DNA of 64,000 nt, taken from positions 1 through 64,000 of the forward strand of contig CABYCL010000003.1 in NCBI GenBank assembly GCA_902517505.1, read 5' to 3'. The stretch comes from an uncultured SAR86 cluster bacterium (lineage in GTDB: Bacteria; Pseudomonadota; Gammaproteobacteria; Magnimaribacterales; D2472). The first letter of the stretch is position 1. Every line of letters begins with the position of its first letter. The notes under the pieces were generated by a model. The model made no database searches and was not told the DNA's origin. It was given only the letters and a program-made list of their open reading frames with translations. Shown here piece after piece: positions 1 to 12,006 of the stretch. A program made the position numbers and the translations under genes.

Positions 1-618
1 GCTAGATATAGAGGACCATCTTTAAGACTTTCTAGAAGAGAAGGTACAGATTTATTACTTAAAAGTGGAGTGCGAGCAATTGAATCAAAATGCAACATGG
101 ATACTCTTCCCGGCGTTCATGGAGCCAGAAGAGGAAGGCTATCTGATTATGGGCTTCAATTAAGAGAAAAACAAAAAGTTAGAAGAATGTATGGTGTTTT
201 GGAAAAACAATTTAGAAATTATTATAAAAAAGCGGCTTCATCCAAAGGTAATACAGGTGAAAATCTTTTATCTCTTTTAGAAAAAAGACTGGATAATGTT
301 GTATATAGAATGGGATTTGGCTCTACAAGGGCTGAAGCACGTCAAATGGTTTCTCATAAAGCATTCATGGTAAATGGAAGTGTTGTAAATATTCCTTCAT
401 ATCAAGTTCAAGCTGGAGATGAGATTGAGGTCAGGGAATCAAAAAGAGGTCACTTAAGAATAGCTGCAGCATTAAAGATTGCTGCCTCAAGAGAAGAGTG
501 TGATTGGATAGAAGTAGATGATAAAAACTTTAAAGGGGTATTTAAATCAGTACCAGATAGAGCTGATTTAAGTACAGAAATTAACGAAAATCTTATTGTT
601 GAGCTTTACTCAAAATAA
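1..618 (+). CDS. rpsD: 30S ribosomal protein S4 (5' partial, only the start codon missing)
   Basis: Primary 16S rRNA-binding protein that nucleates small-subunit assembly; in gammaproteobacteria it also represses its own operon. The reading frame is open from base 1 and begins at the second residue of the family ([15 protein letters not shown]), so only the initiator codon lies outside the window. With it the protein would be 206 residues, the usual length. The S4 RNA-binding domain covers roughly residues 95-157. rpoA follows after a 22-base gap, the standard end of the alpha operon. Confidence 0.98.
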   Translation, partial: ARYRGPSLRLSRREGTDLLLKSGVRAIESKCNMDTLPGVHGARRGRLSDYGLQLREKQKVRRMYGVLEKQFRNYYKKAASSKGNTGENLLSLLEKRLDNVVYRMGFGSTRAEARQMVSHKAFMVNGSVVNIPSYQVQAGDEIEVRESKRGHLRIAAALKIAASREECDWIEVDDKNFKGVFKSVPDRADLSTEINENLIVELYSK

Positions 619-640
619 AAGTATAAAGACGGAGAAAATT

Positions 641-1606
641 ATGCAAACATCAGTAATAGATCTATTAGTACCAACCGAAATTCAGGTTGATGACGTGTCA
701 CCCACTTTTTCAAAGGTAACACTTGAGCCTCTAGAGAGAGGTTTTGGACATACTTTAGGAAATGCTCTTAGAAGGATTTTACTTTCATCAATGCCTGGAG
801 CGGCAGTGACTGACGTTGCCATTGAAGGTATCTCGCATGAATACAGTACAATTGAAGGCATTAGAGAGGATGTTATTGATATTCTTTTAAATATAAAAGA
901 AATGCCAATCAATCTCATCGAGGGTGATTCAGCAGAAGTCACATTAGATGTAAAAGGCCCTTGCGATGTCTTAGCTTCTTCTTTTGAAGTCCCAGGGAAT
1001 GTTGAGCTTGTTAATCAAGATTTTCATGTAGCTACAATCGTAGATAAAGTAAGTCTAAAAATGACTTTGACAGTTAAGACTGGAAGAGGGTATGAACCTG
1101 CTGATCTAAGAGAAGATGAAGATAGAGTTGTTGGTGCCTTAAAAGTAGATGCTTCTTATAGTCCTGTAAGAAGAGTTTCTTATACAGTTGATAACGCAAG
1201 ATCAGGTAAAAGAACTGACTTAGATAAATTGGTAATTGAGTTAGAAACTGATGGAACACTTGATCCAAAGATGGCAATTGAACATTCAGCTACTATCTTG
1301 CAACAGCAATTAAGTGCATTTGTCGATCTAGATGCTATAGCAGAACAAGAGGCCAAAAAAGATCAAAATGACTTTGATCCAATTTTACTTAGATCAATTG
1401 AAGAGCTTGAACTCACAGTAAGATCAACAAATTGTTTAAAAGCTGAAAGTATTTTTCTTATAGGTGACTTAATTCATAGATCTGAATTCGATTTATTAAA
1501 AACACCAAATTTAGGAAAAAAATCTTTAAATGAAATCAAAGACGTTTTAGCTTCTAAGGAATTGTCTCTAGGAATGAATGTAGAAAACTGGCCACCAGTA
1601 GGATAA
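641..1606 (+). CDS. rpoA: DNA-directed RNA polymerase subunit alpha
   Basis: Alpha subunit, whose dimer scaffolds RNA polymerase assembly. The N-terminal dimerisation domain spans about residues 1-230 and the C-terminal domain about 245-321. The latter has the helix-hairpin-helix region ([14 protein letters not shown]) that contacts UP elements and activators. The ATG at 641 is chosen because GGAG sits at 631 and the protein then starts [14 protein letters not shown] as the family does; an in-frame codon at 596 would extend back into rpsD. Length 321 residues is typical. It lies between rpsD and rplQ, 3 bases before the latter. Confidence 0.98.
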   Translation: MQTSVIDLLVPTEIQVDDVSPTFSKVTLEPLERGFGHTLGNALRRILLSSMPGAAVTDVAIEGISHEYSTIEGIREDVIDILLNIKEMPINLIEGDSAEVTLDVKGPCDVLASSFEVPGNVELVNQDFHVATIVDKVSLKMTLTVKTGRGYEPADLREDEDRVVGALKVDASYSPVRRVSYTVDNARSGKRTDLDKLVIELETDGTLDPKMAIEHSATILQQQLSAFVDLDAIAEQEAKKDQNDFDPILLRSIEELELTVRSTNCLKAESIFLIGDLIHRSEFDLLKTPNLGKKSLNEIKDVLASKELSLGMNVENWPPVG

Positions 1607-1609
1607 AAA

Positions 1610-2023
1610 ATGAGACATAGAAAATCCGGTAGGAAACTTAATAGAAATTCAGCCCATAGGAAAGCACTTTTTCAAAATCTTGCTATTGCTTTAATTGAAC
1701 AGGATATTATTAAAACCACACTTCCTAAGGCAAAAGAATTAAGAAGTTTTATTGAGCCTCTTATTACTATCGGTAAAGAGGATACTGTTGCAAATAGAAG
1801 ACATGTATTTAGTAAGTTACGCTCCGAGGAAGCTGTAGCAAAACTATTTACCGAAATTTCTGTTAATGCAAAAGAAAGAAAAGGTGGATATACAAGAATC
1901 ATTAAAGCTGGTTTCAGAGCAGGTGATAAAGCAGATATGGCTTTTATAGAGCTAGTTGATAGGGAGCTAGAAGAAGATATAACAGCTGAGCCAGAATTAA
2001 AAGAAGAAGAATCAGTTACTTAA
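1610..2023 (+). CDS. rplQ: 50S ribosomal protein L17
   Basis: Large-subunit ribosomal protein near the exit tunnel. The start ([20 protein letters not shown]) is highly conserved. At 137 residues it is about ten longer than the E. coli protein because of an acidic tail rich in Glu and Asp from about residue 118. It is the last gene of the alpha operon. Its TAA stop overlaps the stop of convergent uvrA in the sequence TTAA, leaving no room for a terminator hairpin. Confidence 0.97.
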   Translation: MRHRKSGRKLNRNSAHRKALFQNLAIALIEQDIIKTTLPKAKELRSFIEPLITIGKEDTVANRRHVFSKLRSEEAVAKLFTEISVNAKERKGGYTRIIKAGFRAGDKADMAFIELVDRELEEDITAEPELKEEESVT

Positions 2024-4839
2024 TTAAGAATTTCTTTCAAGAATTGACCTGTATAGGAACTCTTTATTCTTGAAACCTCTTCTGGCGTTCCTTCAGCAAC
2101 AATTTGACCTCCATCCGATCCACCCTCTGGACCAAGATCAACTACCCAATCTGCAGTTTTAATTACATCTAGATTATGTTCGATTACAACAACAGTATTT
2201 CCTTGATCTTTTAGTCTATTTAAAACCCCTAATAAGAGTTCTATATCAGCAAAATGTAATCCTGTTGTGGGCTCGTCTAAAATAAACAATGTTTTACCAG
2301 TACTTCTCTTTGATAACTCTTTAGCTAGTTTTATTCTTTGTGCTTCTCCTCCAGATAACGTCAAAGCGGATTGTCCAAGAGTAATATAACCAAGACCAAC
2401 ATCATTAAGCGTTAACAACTTCTTTTTTATTGCTGGATGTGCATCAAAGAAATCTAAAGCCTCATCAACCGTCATATCTAAAATGTCACTTATATTTTTA
2501 TCTTTATATTTTATTTCTAAAGTTTGTTCGTTATATCTTTTTCCATCACAAACATCACATTTCACATAAACATCAGCCAAGAAGTGCATTTCAACTTTAA
2601 TCATTCCATCACCTTGACATGCCTCACATCTGCCGCCTTTTACATTAAAACTGAACCGTCCAGGTTTATAGCCTCTTGATCGAGCTTCAACAGTTTGTGA
2701 TAAGAGATCTCTTATGTGAGAGAAGAGTCCTGTATAAGTTGCAGGGTTTGATCTTGGAGTTCTTCCAATTGGTGATTGGTCTATATTAATTACCTTGTCT
2801 AGATAATCTAAACCTTCAATTTTTTTGCATTTTATTTCTTTTGATAGTTTTGATTTATTTAATAAAAATGAACTAATTGGCATTAAAGTTTGATTAATTA
2901 AAGAGGATTTTCCTGATCCTGAAACCCCAGTGATACATGTAAATAACCCAACTGGGATATCAACAGATATCTTTTTTAGATTATTTTCATATGCATCAAT
3001 TATCTTAATTTGTTCTTTGTTTGCTTTTGTTCTTTTTTTAGGTATTTTTATTTTTCTTTTTCCTGACAAAAACTTTGCTGTAATAGAGTTTTTATTTTTT
3101 AAAATTGCATCTAAGTTCCCTTGAGCACATATTTCACCACCGTGTCTGCCGGCACCTGGTCCGATATCAATAATATGATCCGCAGATCTTATTGCCTCTT
3201 CGTCATGCTCAACAACAATTACAGTATTACCAAGACTTTTTAAGTGATTGAGTGTTTTTATTAATTTGGTATTGTCTCTTTGGTGAAGGCCAATTGATGG
3301 TTCATCTAGAACATATGTTACTCCAACCAGACCAGATCCTATTTGGCTAGCCAATCTAATTCTTTGAGCTTCCCCTCCAGATAGGGTTTCAGCACTCCTA
3401 TCCAATGTAAGATAACTTAGGCCAACATCTTCAAGAAAAGTTAATCTATCTTTAATTTCTTTAAGAATTTTCTCAGCTATTTTTTCTTTTGCTCCGTCTA
3501 GCTTCATATTTTTTATGAAGCTCAGTGAATCGCTAATTTTCATTGAAGTAATTTGATGAATTTGAGTATCATTAATAAAAACATTCCTTGCATAAACATT
3601 TAGTCTGGATCCATCGCATTCATCACATGTGCTTTCAGACATAAGTTTAGCAAGTTCATTTCGAATATATTCAGAGTCAGTTTCTTTAAATCTTCTTTCG
3701 GTAGATGGTATAACACCTTCAAAGCGGTGCTTTCTTATAATCCGACTCCCACTTCTAAATCTATGAGAAAAATCAATTTTTTCTTTTGTGCCCCATAGAA
3801 TTATGTCTTTTATTTTTTGTGGATAATCTTTCCATTTAGTCGTTAAAGTGAAATCAAAATGGTTACTTAAACATCTTAATTGGTAATAATAAAATCTGTT
3901 TCTTCTTGTCCATCCCTTTATAGCTCCATTAGCAATAGAAACATCATCGTCTTGTATCAATCTTTTTTCATTAAAGAACTGTATAACTCCAAGACCATCA
4001 CATTTTGGACATGCTCCATGTGGATTATTAAAAGAAAATATTCTTGGTTCTAATTCAGGTATGGAGTATCCACATTGAGAACAAGAATAGTTTGATGAGA
4101 ATATACTAACTGAGTTTGAATCAATCTCTTCAATTTCAACTAATCCATCTGATAAGAGCAAGGATGTTTCAATTGATTCAGATAATCTTGATCTAATTTC
4201 ATTATCAGATTTAATAACTAATCTATCTATTACAGCAGAGATATTATGTTTTTTATTTTTTTCTAATTCTGGAAACTCTTCAATAGGATAAACCTTGCCA
4301 TTTATTTTCACACGAACGTAGCCACTTTTACGAAGATCTTCGTATACACCTTGATGCTCACCTTTTTTATCTCTAATTATTGGAGACATTATCATTATTT
4401 TGGTATTTTCCTTTAACTTCAAAACTTCATCACAAATTTCTGAAACAGTTTTTCCCTTCAATTCCTCGCCATGATCTGGACATCTTGGAGTTCCAATTCT
4501 TGAATATAGTAATCTTAAATAATCATATATTTCAGTCACTGTTCCAACAGTTGACCTTGGATTATGTGATGTAGACTTCTGTTCAATTGATATCGCAGGA
4601 GAAAGACCATCTATTTGATCTACATCAGGTTTTTCCATCATTGATAAGAATCTTCTTGCATATGTCGATAAAGATTCAACATATCTTCTTTGTCCTTCAG
4701 CATAGAGAGTATCAAAAGCCAATGAAGACTTTCCTGAGCCTGAAAGACCAGTAATAACAATTATCTTATTTCTTGGTATTTCGAGATCAACATTCTTCAA
4801 GTTATGTGTTCTCGCACCTTTTATGAAAATACTATCCAT
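2020..4839 (-). CDS. uvrA: UvrABC system protein A (excinuclease ATPase)
   Basis: DNA-damage recognition ATPase of nucleotide excision repair; as a dimer it loads UvrB. The two ABC modules are complete: Walker A GLSGSGKS at residues 31-38 and GVSGSGKSS near 636, each followed by an LSGGEAQRI signature. Two zinc-binding CxxC pairs are visible (CSQC...CPKC near 254-280; CEAC...CDVC near 735-760). Length 939 matches E. coli. It is divergent from ssb, a widespread arrangement. I see no LexA-type palindrome in the 68-base gap. Confidence 0.98.
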   Translation of the reverse strand: MDSIFIKGARTHNLKNVDLEIPRNKIIVITGLSGSGKSSLAFDTLYAEGQRRYVESLSTYARRFLSMMEKPDVDQIDGLSPAISIEQKSTSHNPRSTVGTVTEIYDYLRLLYSRIGTPRCPDHGEELKGKTVSEICDEVLKLKENTKIMIMSPIIRDKKGEHQGVYEDLRKSGYVRVKINGKVYPIEEFPELEKNKKHNISAVIDRLVIKSDNEIRSRLSESIETSLLLSDGLVEIEEIDSNSVSIFSSNYSCSQCGYSIPELEPRIFSFNNPHGACPKCDGLGVIQFFNEKRLIQDDDVSIANGAIKGWTRRNRFYYYQLRCLSNHFDFTLTTKWKDYPQKIKDIILWGTKEKIDFSHRFRSGSRIIRKHRFEGVIPSTERRFKETDSEYIRNELAKLMSESTCDECDGSRLNVYARNVFINDTQIHQITSMKISDSLSFIKNMKLDGAKEKIAEKILKEIKDRLTFLEDVGLSYLTLDRSAETLSGGEAQRIRLASQIGSGLVGVTYVLDEPSIGLHQRDNTKLIKTLNHLKSLGNTVIVVEHDEEAIRSADHIIDIGPGAGRHGGEICAQGNLDAILKNKNSITAKFLSGKRKIKIPKKRTKANKEQIKIIDAYENNLKKISVDIPVGLFTCITGVSGSGKSSLINQTLMPISSFLLNKSKLSKEIKCKKIEGLDYLDKVINIDQSPIGRTPRSNPATYTGLFSHIRDLLSQTVEARSRGYKPGRFSFNVKGGRCEACQGDGMIKVEMHFLADVYVKCDVCDGKRYNEQTLEIKYKDKNISDILDMTVDEALDFFDAHPAIKKKLLTLNDVGLGYITLGQSALTLSGGEAQRIKLAKELSKRSTGKTLFILDEPTTGLHFADIELLLGVLNRLKDQGNTVVVIEHNLDVIKTADWVVDLGPEGGSDGGQIVAEGTPEEVSRIKSSYTGQFLKEILN

Positions 4840-4907
4840 ATGAAAAAAAATTCCGTGATGAAAAAATTAAATTAGGTTAAACTTTCTAGATATTATAAGA
4901 GGTAATT

Positions 4908-5345
4908 ATGAGTAGAGGCGTAAATAAAGTAATTTTAGTTGGAAATTTAGGGCAAAAACCAGAAATGAGGTATACAGCAACTCAAACAGCAGTTGCAAAT
5001 CTATCTATAGCTACAACGGAGTCATGGAAAGATAAAGAAAGCGGAGAAAATAGGGATAAGACTGAATGGCATAGAGTAGTCTTTTTTGGGAATTTAGCAG
5101 AGATTGCTGAAAAGTATTTAGATAAAGGATCAAGCGTATACGTTGAAGGTAAAATTCAAACAAGAAAATGGCAAGACAAGGACGGCAATGATAGATGGAC
5201 AACAGAGGTGCTTGGGAATCAACTGACAATGTTGGGCTCAAGAGGTTCTTCTGATTCTTCTGCTCAAACAGATAATTCTTCTAATACGCCATTTCCAGAA
5301 GATGACAGTGGGCCTGGTCTCACTGATGACGACATTCCATTTTAA
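4908..5345 (+). CDS. ssb: Single-stranded DNA-binding protein
   Basis: Tetrameric SSB that coats single-stranded DNA in replication, repair and recombination. Residues 1-110 form the OB fold ([15 protein letters not shown] start, WHRVVFFG core). A short Ser/Asn-rich linker leads to the acidic tip LTDDDIPF, which docks partner proteins including the HolC chi subunit in relatives. Total 145 residues, shorter than the E. coli 178 because the linker is compact. AAGAGG at 4898-4903 is the ribosome-binding site. The gene opposes uvrA. Confidence 0.98.
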   Translation: MSRGVNKVILVGNLGQKPEMRYTATQTAVANLSIATTESWKDKESGENRDKTEWHRVVFFGNLAEIAEKYLDKGSSVYVEGKIQTRKWQDKDGNDRWTTEVLGNQLTMLGSRGSSDSSAQTDNSSNTPFPEDDSGPGLTDDDIPF

Positions 5346-5354
5346 TAAGACATT

Positions 5355-6230
5355 TTGTTAAAAGAATATAAGACTATTATTCTTGAAGAAGTTGATTCTG
5401 TAGCTATCCTAAAATTAAATAGACCTAAAAAGTTAAACGCATTTAATATGCAAATGTTAGATGACATGCTTGATGCTATTGATGAGATAAATACTAACGA
5501 TAATATTAAATCTCTTGTTATAACTGGAGAAGGAAGGGCTTTTTGTGCAGGCGCTGATTTATCTTTAGGAGAAAAAACATTTAATAAAAATTTTGATACC
5601 AGAGAAGAATTCAATTCAGATTTTAGACGTGATGCAGGAGGTATATTAAATTTAAAGATTTACAATTCACTAAAACCTGTTATTGCTGCATCAAATGGGG
5701 ATGCTGTCGGTGTCGGTGCAACAATGCAATTACCGGCTGATATAAGAATTGCCTCAAAGAAATCAAGATATGGATTTGTTTTTGCTAAAAGGGGTATAGT
5801 TCCTGATGGTTGTGCAAGCTGGTTCTTACCTAAAATTGTTGGAATTTCATCAGCCCTAGAGTTGTGCTACTCAGGAAAGATTATTGATGCAACCGAAGCA
5901 TATAGAATAGGATTAGTTAATTATTTAGTAGAAGATGATCAGCTGATATCTAAGGCTATTGAAATTTCAGACATGTTTTGTAATTCAAGTGCTCCTGTTT
6001 CAATGGCAATGACTAGACATATGTTATGGTCATTATCGGCAGATGATAGCCCAGAGAATGCTCATGTAATTGAGAGCAAGCTAATAGACTCAAGAGGGTT
6101 ATCTGATGACGCAAAAGAAGGTGTTATGTCTTTCTTGGAAAAAAGAAGAGCAAATTTTAAAAATAAAATATCCTCTGATCTGCCTGATAATTTCCCATGG
6201 AGAAAATCACAATTCAAGGACGAAAATTAA
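5355..6230 (+). CDS. Crotonase-family protein (PaaG-like enoyl-CoA isomerase type)
   Basis: Enoyl-CoA hydratase/isomerase-fold protein of 291 residues. The CoA-binding and oxyanion-hole elements are present (LNRPKKLNAFN; GRAFCAGADLS). The positions of the two hydratase glutamates do not carry Glu: the first region reads VGVGATMQLPAD and the second GIVPDGCASW, with Asp as in PaaG and delta3-delta2 isomerases. Isomerase-type chemistry on an unsaturated acyl-CoA is therefore more likely than hydration; the substrate is unknown. The TTG start is the only plausible one: a stop lies 9 bases upstream and the next ATG would remove the N-terminal strand. Confidence 0.85.
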   Translation: MLKEYKTIILEEVDSVAILKLNRPKKLNAFNMQMLDDMLDAIDEINTNDNIKSLVITGEGRAFCAGADLSLGEKTFNKNFDTREEFNSDFRRDAGGILNLKIYNSLKPVIAASNGDAVGVGATMQLPADIRIASKKSRYGFVFAKRGIVPDGCASWFLPKIVGISSALELCYSGKIIDATEAYRIGLVNYLVEDDQLISKAIEISDMFCNSSAPVSMAMTRHMLWSLSADDSPENAHVIESKLIDSRGLSDDAKEGVMSFLEKRRANFKNKISSDLPDNFPWRKSQFKDEN

Positions 6231-6232
6231 TT

Positions 6233-7312
6233 ATGCTTTTTCAAGAATATAAATTAAAAAATACAAATCTTAGAAATAGAGTTGTCATGGCCCCTATGAC
6301 AAGAAATCAATCACCAGGAGGAGTGCCCACTGATGATGTTATTTCTTATTATTCAAGGCGAGCTAAAGCTGAAGTGGGTATGATCATTACTGAAGGAATT
6401 GAAGTAAGTCATAAAGCTTCAAGCGCTTATCCCAATGTTCCTAGACTTGATAGTGATGATGCTCAAGAGGGATGGAAGAAAGTTGTAGCAGGAATAAAAA
6501 GTCATGATGGGGCTGTCATAGCACAGCTTTGGCATTGTGGAGGGTTTAGAAAGCTTGGCATGCAACCAAATCCTGACGTCCCAGGACATACTGCTTCTGG
6601 CCTCGTAAAACCAGGTAAAAAAGTTGCACATGAAATGACATTAGAAGATATAAAAGAGACGATTGATGCTTATGCATCAGATGCCAAAATATGTGAGCAA
6701 CTAGGATTTGATGGTGTTGAGATTCATGGAGCTCATGGATATCTTATAGATAATTTTTTATGGGAAGGTACAAATATTCGTCAGGATTTGTACGGTGGTT
6801 CTATTGATAAACGTTCGCAATTTGTTTCAGACATAATAAAGGCGGTAAGAGACAACGTTAGTGAAAAATTTATTGTTGGGTTAAGATTTTCCCAATGGAA
6901 GCAACATGATTTTGAGGCAAAACTAGCTACAACCCCAGAACATCTTAAAAAAATATTGTTGCCCCCTGTAGAAGCTGGCTTAGATTATTTACATTCAAGC
7001 ATGAGAAGATTTTGGGAAAGCGAATTTACAGATTCTGAAGAGAATCTAGCTTTTTGGACAAAGAAAATTTCTAATATACCTACTATAGGTGTTGGAAGTG
7101 TTGGGCTTGATTCTGATTTTATTGATATGACTGCACCAGCGACTCCAACCAGTATCGATAAAGCTATTGAAGATATATCCAATCAGAAATACGACATGAT
7201 AGCGGTTGGAAGAGCATTATTATCTGATCATGAGTGGGTGTTAAAAATGAAGGAGGGAAGGCTTGAGGATGTCATTCCTTATACTAAGGATGCTTTGATG
7301 AATTTATATTAA
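6233..7312 (+). CDS. NADH:flavin oxidoreductase, old yellow enzyme family
   Basis: FMN-dependent TIM-barrel ene-reductase of 359 residues. Visible landmarks are the N-terminal strand (NRVVMAPMTRN), the AQLWHCGG segment, the substrate-binding pair in GVEIHGAHGYLIDNFL, the conserved NIRQDLYGGS turn and a C-terminal phosphate-binding region (IGVGSVG; AVGRALLSD). It probably reduces an activated C=C bond with NAD(P)H. ATG at 6233 gives the canonical N-terminus; an in-frame ATG at 6197 would overlap the upstream crotonase. Proximity to that crotonase suggests shared lipid or acyl metabolism, but this is inference. Stops interlock with fabB as TTAA. Confidence 0.9.
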   Translation: MLFQEYKLKNTNLRNRVVMAPMTRNQSPGGVPTDDVISYYSRRAKAEVGMIITEGIEVSHKASSAYPNVPRLDSDDAQEGWKKVVAGIKSHDGAVIAQLWHCGGFRKLGMQPNPDVPGHTASGLVKPGKKVAHEMTLEDIKETIDAYASDAKICEQLGFDGVEIHGAHGYLIDNFLWEGTNIRQDLYGGSIDKRSQFVSDIIKAVRDNVSEKFIVGLRFSQWKQHDFEAKLATTPEHLKKILLPPVEAGLDYLHSSMRRFWESEFTDSEENLAFWTKKISNIPTIGVGSVGLDSDFIDMTAPATPTSIDKAIEDISNQKYDMIAVGRALLSDHEWVLKMKEGRLEDVIPYTKDALMNLY

Positions 7313-8517
7313 TATCTACTAATCACAAGGCTTGCGTTAGTTCCTCCAAAACCAAAAGAGTTGCTTAGAATATTATTCACACTAGTCTTTTTTGTAGAAG
7401 TAACAATATTGAGCCCCTTAGCTTCATCACATAATGATTCAATATTAATTGATGGCGCAATAAAATTTTCATTTATCATCATAATCGAGTATATAGCCTC
7501 ATGAGCTCCCGTTGCTCCAAGTGAATGACCAGTCATTGATTTAGTTGAGCTAATCAAAGGCGAGTTATCACCAAATAATTCTTTAATTGCATTTAATTCA
7601 GCAACATCACCAACTGGTGTGCTAGTACCATGAGTATTTATGTAATCAATTTCTACTTTAGATTCTTTAATTGCTCCCTTCATACACCTAATAGCTCCTT
7701 CACCGGATGGTGCAACCATATCGTAACCATCTGAATTGGCAAAATATCCTGATAATTTTGCTAAGATTTTTGCCCCTCTTTTCTTTGCATGTTCCTCATT
7801 TTCGAGAATTACCATTCCGGCTCCTCCTGAGATAACAAAGCCGTCTCTGTTTGAGTCATACGGTCTTGATGCTACGGTTGGATTTGAATTAAAGTTTGAT
7901 GATAAGGCACCCATTGCATCAAACAAGCACGAAGAACTCCAGTGTTCATCATCACTTCCTCCAGCAATTACTATGTCTTGCTGACCATTTTTGATTAAAT
8001 CAGCTGCGTGACCTATACAATGAGCGCTGGTCGCACATGCTGAAGATATCGAGTAATTAATACCTTTTAATTTAAGAGCAGTTGCAATAATAGCTGATAT
8101 TGAACTAGACATACTTTTAGTGACACCATATGGTCCAATTCTTTTCGGCCCTCTTTTTCTAGCAATATCGCCACTGTCTACCATAACTCTTGTAGAAGCT
8201 CCTCCTGAGCCAGCAACAATACCAATTCTTGGAGAATCTAAATCTTTTTCATCAATACCTGCCATTTCTAGTGCATCTGCTGTAGCAAGATAAGCGTACC
8301 CAGCTGATTCACCCATGAATCTTAATAATTTTCTGTCAATAAAATCAGATAGATTTACATCTATTGATCCAGAGACACAACTCCTAAACCCCATTTCAGA
8401 ATAAGTATCATTAAAGGCAATTCCAGATTTACCATTTTGAAGATTTGAAAGAACATCCTTATAGTTATTTCCTATACAAGACTTAATTCCTACACCTGTA
8501 ATAACAACGTTTTTCAT
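7309..8517 (-). CDS. fabB: 3-oxoacyl-ACP synthase I (beta-ketoacyl synthase)
   Basis: Condensing enzyme that elongates acyl-ACP and, with FabA, is needed for unsaturated fatty acids in gammaproteobacteria. The Cys-His-His catalytic triad is intact: Cys161 (SSACATSAH), His296 (NTHGTSTPVGD) and His331 (MTGHSLGATG). Length 402 is normal. The ATG at 8517 overlaps the fabA stop as TGATG; a TTG one codon upstream is less likely. Pairing directly with fabA identifies it as FabB rather than FabF. Confidence 0.95.
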   Translation of the reverse strand: MKNVVITGVGIKSCIGNNYKDVLSNLQNGKSGIAFNDTYSEMGFRSCVSGSIDVNLSDFIDRKLLRFMGESAGYAYLATADALEMAGIDEKDLDSPRIGIVAGSGGASTRVMVDSGDIARKRGPKRIGPYGVTKSMSSSISAIIATALKLKGINYSISSACATSAHCIGHAADLIKNGQQDIVIAGGSDDEHWSSSCLFDAMGALSSNFNSNPTVASRPYDSNRDGFVISGGAGMVILENEEHAKKRGAKILAKLSGYFANSDGYDMVAPSGEGAIRCMKGAIKESKVEIDYINTHGTSTPVGDVAELNAIKELFGDNSPLISSTKSMTGHSLGATGAHEAIYSIMMINENFIAPSINIESLCDEAKGLNIVTSTKKTSVNNILSNSFGFGGTNASLVISRY

Positions 8518-9038
8518 CAAAAATTACTCGGATCTTTAAATAATCCAACTTTTAATCTTTCAGCACTATAGATTTTCTTACCGTCTACAAACATTTCTCC
8601 ATCCGCTAGACCAACTATAGCACCTCTATTAATAACTCTTTTAATATCTAATTTATAAACAACCTTTTTTGCTTTTGGAAGAACTTGACCAAAAAATTTA
8701 ATGTTATCAGCACCGAGCGCTCTACCAATTCCAGGCAACCCAGTCCACAAAAGGTAGAATCCTAAAAGTTGCCACATTGCATCAAGTCCAAGACATCCAG
8801 GCATTACTGGATCTTCTTTAAAGTGATATTTAAAGAACCATAAATCAGGATTAATATCTAGAACTGCTTCTATAGAGCCCTTATTATAGTTACCAGAGAA
8901 GTCATCAATATTTGTAATTTCATCAAACATTAGCATTAAGTCTGAAGGCAGCCTTCCATCACCTTCTTTTATAAAAAGCTCTCCATTCGAACATGCAATA
9001 AGCTCATCTTTTTTATAAGAACTTTTTGGACTAAACAT
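8517..9038 (-). CDS. fabA: 3-hydroxydecanoyl-ACP dehydratase/isomerase
   Basis: Dehydrates 3-hydroxydecanoyl-ACP and isomerises trans-2- to cis-3-decenoyl-ACP, the branch point to unsaturated fatty acids. Active-site His72 ([12 protein letters not shown]) and Asp86 ([10 protein letters not shown]) are present. Length 173 is typical. It overlaps ispB upstream by one base and fabB downstream by one base, so ispB-fabA-fabB look co-transcribed on the minus strand. Another FabZ-type dehydratase is encoded at 31277-31720. Confidence 0.97.
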   Translation of the reverse strand: MFSPKSSYKKDELIACSNGELFIKEGDGRLPSDLMLMFDEITNIDDFSGNYNKGSIEAVLDINPDLWFFKYHFKEDPVMPGCLGLDAMWQLLGFYLLWTGLPGIGRALGADNIKFFGQVLPKAKKVVYKLDIKRVINRGAIVGLADGEMFVDGKKIYSAERLKVGLFKDPSNF

Positions 9039-9982
9039 TATTTATCTCTATTAATTGCAATATTTGCTAATTCTATCATTTCTTGTTTTATACCGAGTTT
9101 ATTTATTTTTTTTGCATATTTTATTGTTTCCTGGTGATATTTTTTTGCCAGTTCATTTGTTTTATTTATTCCATCTAATCGAGAAATTAATTGACTTGCA
9201 TTGATTTGATTTAATTTTTTATTTCCAAGTAAATTTCTTAATTGTTTTTGTTCTTTTTTATTTGCATTTTTATATGCAAAGAAGAAAGGGTAGGTTACCT
9301 TGCCTTCCCTAAGATCTTGATAAGAAGGCTTACCAGTTTTTAGATTGATCGAGTAATCTAAAAGATCATCTCTTATTTGAAATAATATCCCCAAATTTTT
9401 TGCAGATGCACTCATATTATTAATATAAGAATTATTAGATTTAGCAAGTATAGCTCCGGTTCTTGCAGCAGCTTCAAATAACCTACCTGTTTTAAAATAG
9501 CTGATTTTTTTCAGTTTATTCAATGATATGTCCAAATTTTTTATTGCATCTAGTTGAATAAGCTCACCTTGAGAAATATCATTTGTTGCAGCTGCAAGCT
9601 CCTCCAGGATTTTCATATTTTCAATTTCAACCATCAATATAAAAGCTTTTGAATAAATATAATCACCTATTAACACTCCATGAGAATTAGTCCAGAGATT
9701 ATTAACGGACTTTGCGCCTCTTCTAGTCGGAGAATTATCTACTACATCATCATGAACTAATGTGGCTGTATGAAGTAATTCAATTATTGAAGCCAACTTA
9801 TAACGATCTTTATGTTTATTTGCAGATGAAGAAATAAGATTCAATCTTGCTCGAATTTTCTTCCCTCCAGAATTAAAAATATATTTATAAAGTCCGGATA
9901 TTGTTTTTTCTTTGATTAGATCTTTTTTGATGAAATTATCAACAAGCTTTAATTCCTTTGTAATATTGGTATTTATGTCCAT
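9038..9982 (-). CDS. ispB: Polyprenyl (octaprenyl) diphosphate synthase
   Basis: Trans-prenyltransferase that makes the quinone side chain. The first aspartate-rich motif is DDVVD at residues 78-82, preceded by HTATLVHDD; the second is DDLLD at 205-209 ([10 protein letters not shown]). Both Mg-pyrophosphate sites are therefore intact. At 314 residues it is close to the E. coli 323. Its divergence from rplU-rpmA is the conserved arrangement, and this context favours the quinone-chain enzyme over geranylgeranyl or farnesyl synthases. Exact chain length cannot be told from sequence. Confidence 0.92.
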   Translation of the reverse strand: MDINTNITKELKLVDNFIKKDLIKEKTISGLYKYIFNSGGKKIRARLNLISSSANKHKDRYKLASIIELLHTATLVHDDVVDNSPTRRGAKSVNNLWTNSHGVLIGDYIYSKAFILMVEIENMKILEELAAATNDISQGELIQLDAIKNLDISLNKLKKISYFKTGRLFEAAARTGAILAKSNNSYINNMSASAKNLGILFQIRDDLLDYSINLKTGKPSYQDLREGKVTYPFFFAYKNANKKEQKQLRNLLGNKKLNQINASQLISRLDGINKTNELAKKYHQETIKYAKKINKLGIKQEMIELANIAINRDK

Positions 9983-10019
9983 ATTGCTTCATTAAATAGC
10001 CCAATATTCTGTTTAAGTA

Positions 10020-10048
10020 TTGATAATTTCTTCATTAAAGCGTATATT
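10020..10048 (+). promoter_or_regulatory. sigma70-type promoter for rplU-rpmA-obgE
   Basis: TTGATA (10020-10025) and TATATT (10043-10048) are separated by exactly 17 bases. This is a near-consensus housekeeping promoter in the ispB|rplU gap, oriented to rplU. Transcription would begin near 10055, giving a leader of about 18 bases. It is the best sigma70-like promoter I found in the window. Confidence 0.7.
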
Positions 10049-10072
10049 TTGCGGGCTTTTTAGGATTATATT

Positions 10073-10393
10073 ATGTATGCAGTTATAGAAACAGGTGGAA
10101 AACAGCATAAAGTTGAAAAAGGTATGGTTTTATCAGTTGATCTTTTAAAAGATGAGGTTGGTAAAAAGATAACTTTTGATAACGTTTTATTATATGTTGA
10201 TGGAGACAATATTGAAGTGGGTCAGCCGTACTTAGAAAATGTTAAGGTAACTGCTGAAATAAAAGATGTTGTAAAAGGAGATAAAATCTCTATATTACGC
10301 TTTAGAAGAAGAAAGCACAGCATGAGAAAGGTAGGTCATAGAGCAAAACATTCTCAAATAGAAATCAAGAATATTAAATTAGAGAGTAAATAA
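10073..10393 (+). CDS. rplU: 50S ribosomal protein L21
   Basis: Large-subunit 23S rRNA-binding protein. The family start ([17 protein letters not shown]) and the basic [19 protein letters not shown] segment near the end are clear. At 106 residues it has the typical length. Its stop overlaps the rpmA start by one base (TAATG), giving the universal rplU-rpmA pair, here followed by obgE. Confidence 0.98.
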   Translation: MYAVIETGGKQHKVEKGMVLSVDLLKDEVGKKITFDNVLLYVDGDNIEVGQPYLENVKVTAEIKDVVKGDKISILRFRRRKHSMRKVGHRAKHSQIEIKNIKLESK

Positions 10394-10650
10394 TGGCACA
10401 TAAGAAAGCAGGTGGATCGAGCAAGAATGGAAGAGATTCCAACTCTAAGAGGTTGGGAGTAAAACGCTTTGGTGGTCAATCTGTTAAAGCTGGTGAAATT
10501 CTAATTCGTCAAAGAGGTACTAATACTCATCCTGGTCTTAATGTAGGCATAGGAAAAGATGATACTTTATTTGCAAAATCTGCTGGTATTGTTCAATTTA
10601 CTTATAAAGGCCCTAAAAAAAGAAAAACAGCAAACGTTATTCCTCAATAA
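10393..10650 (+). CDS. rpmA: 50S ribosomal protein L27
   Basis: L27 reaches the peptidyl-transferase centre through its N-terminus ([16 protein letters not shown]), which is conserved here without a Firmicutes-type cleavable leader. The [21 protein letters not shown] core is diagnostic. It has 85 residues, the standard length. It is translationally coupled to rplU and 9 bases ahead of obgE. Confidence 0.98.
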   Translation: MAHKKAGGSSKNGRDSNSKRLGVKRFGGQSVKAGEILIRQRGTNTHPGLNVGIGKDDTLFAKSAGIVQFTYKGPKKRKTANVIPQ

Positions 10651-11937
<1,287 letters not shown>

Positions 11938-12006
11938 AATTTAGATGCGTAGTTTAATTATCTATTGACCATATGTCCATATTTATTAGGCTTAATATTA
12001 CCAAAT

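Noticed and set aside
4840..4907. Possible LexA box between uvrA and ssb
   Set aside because: No CTGT-N8-ACAG-like palindrome is present; SOS control of these genes is not supported by sequence.
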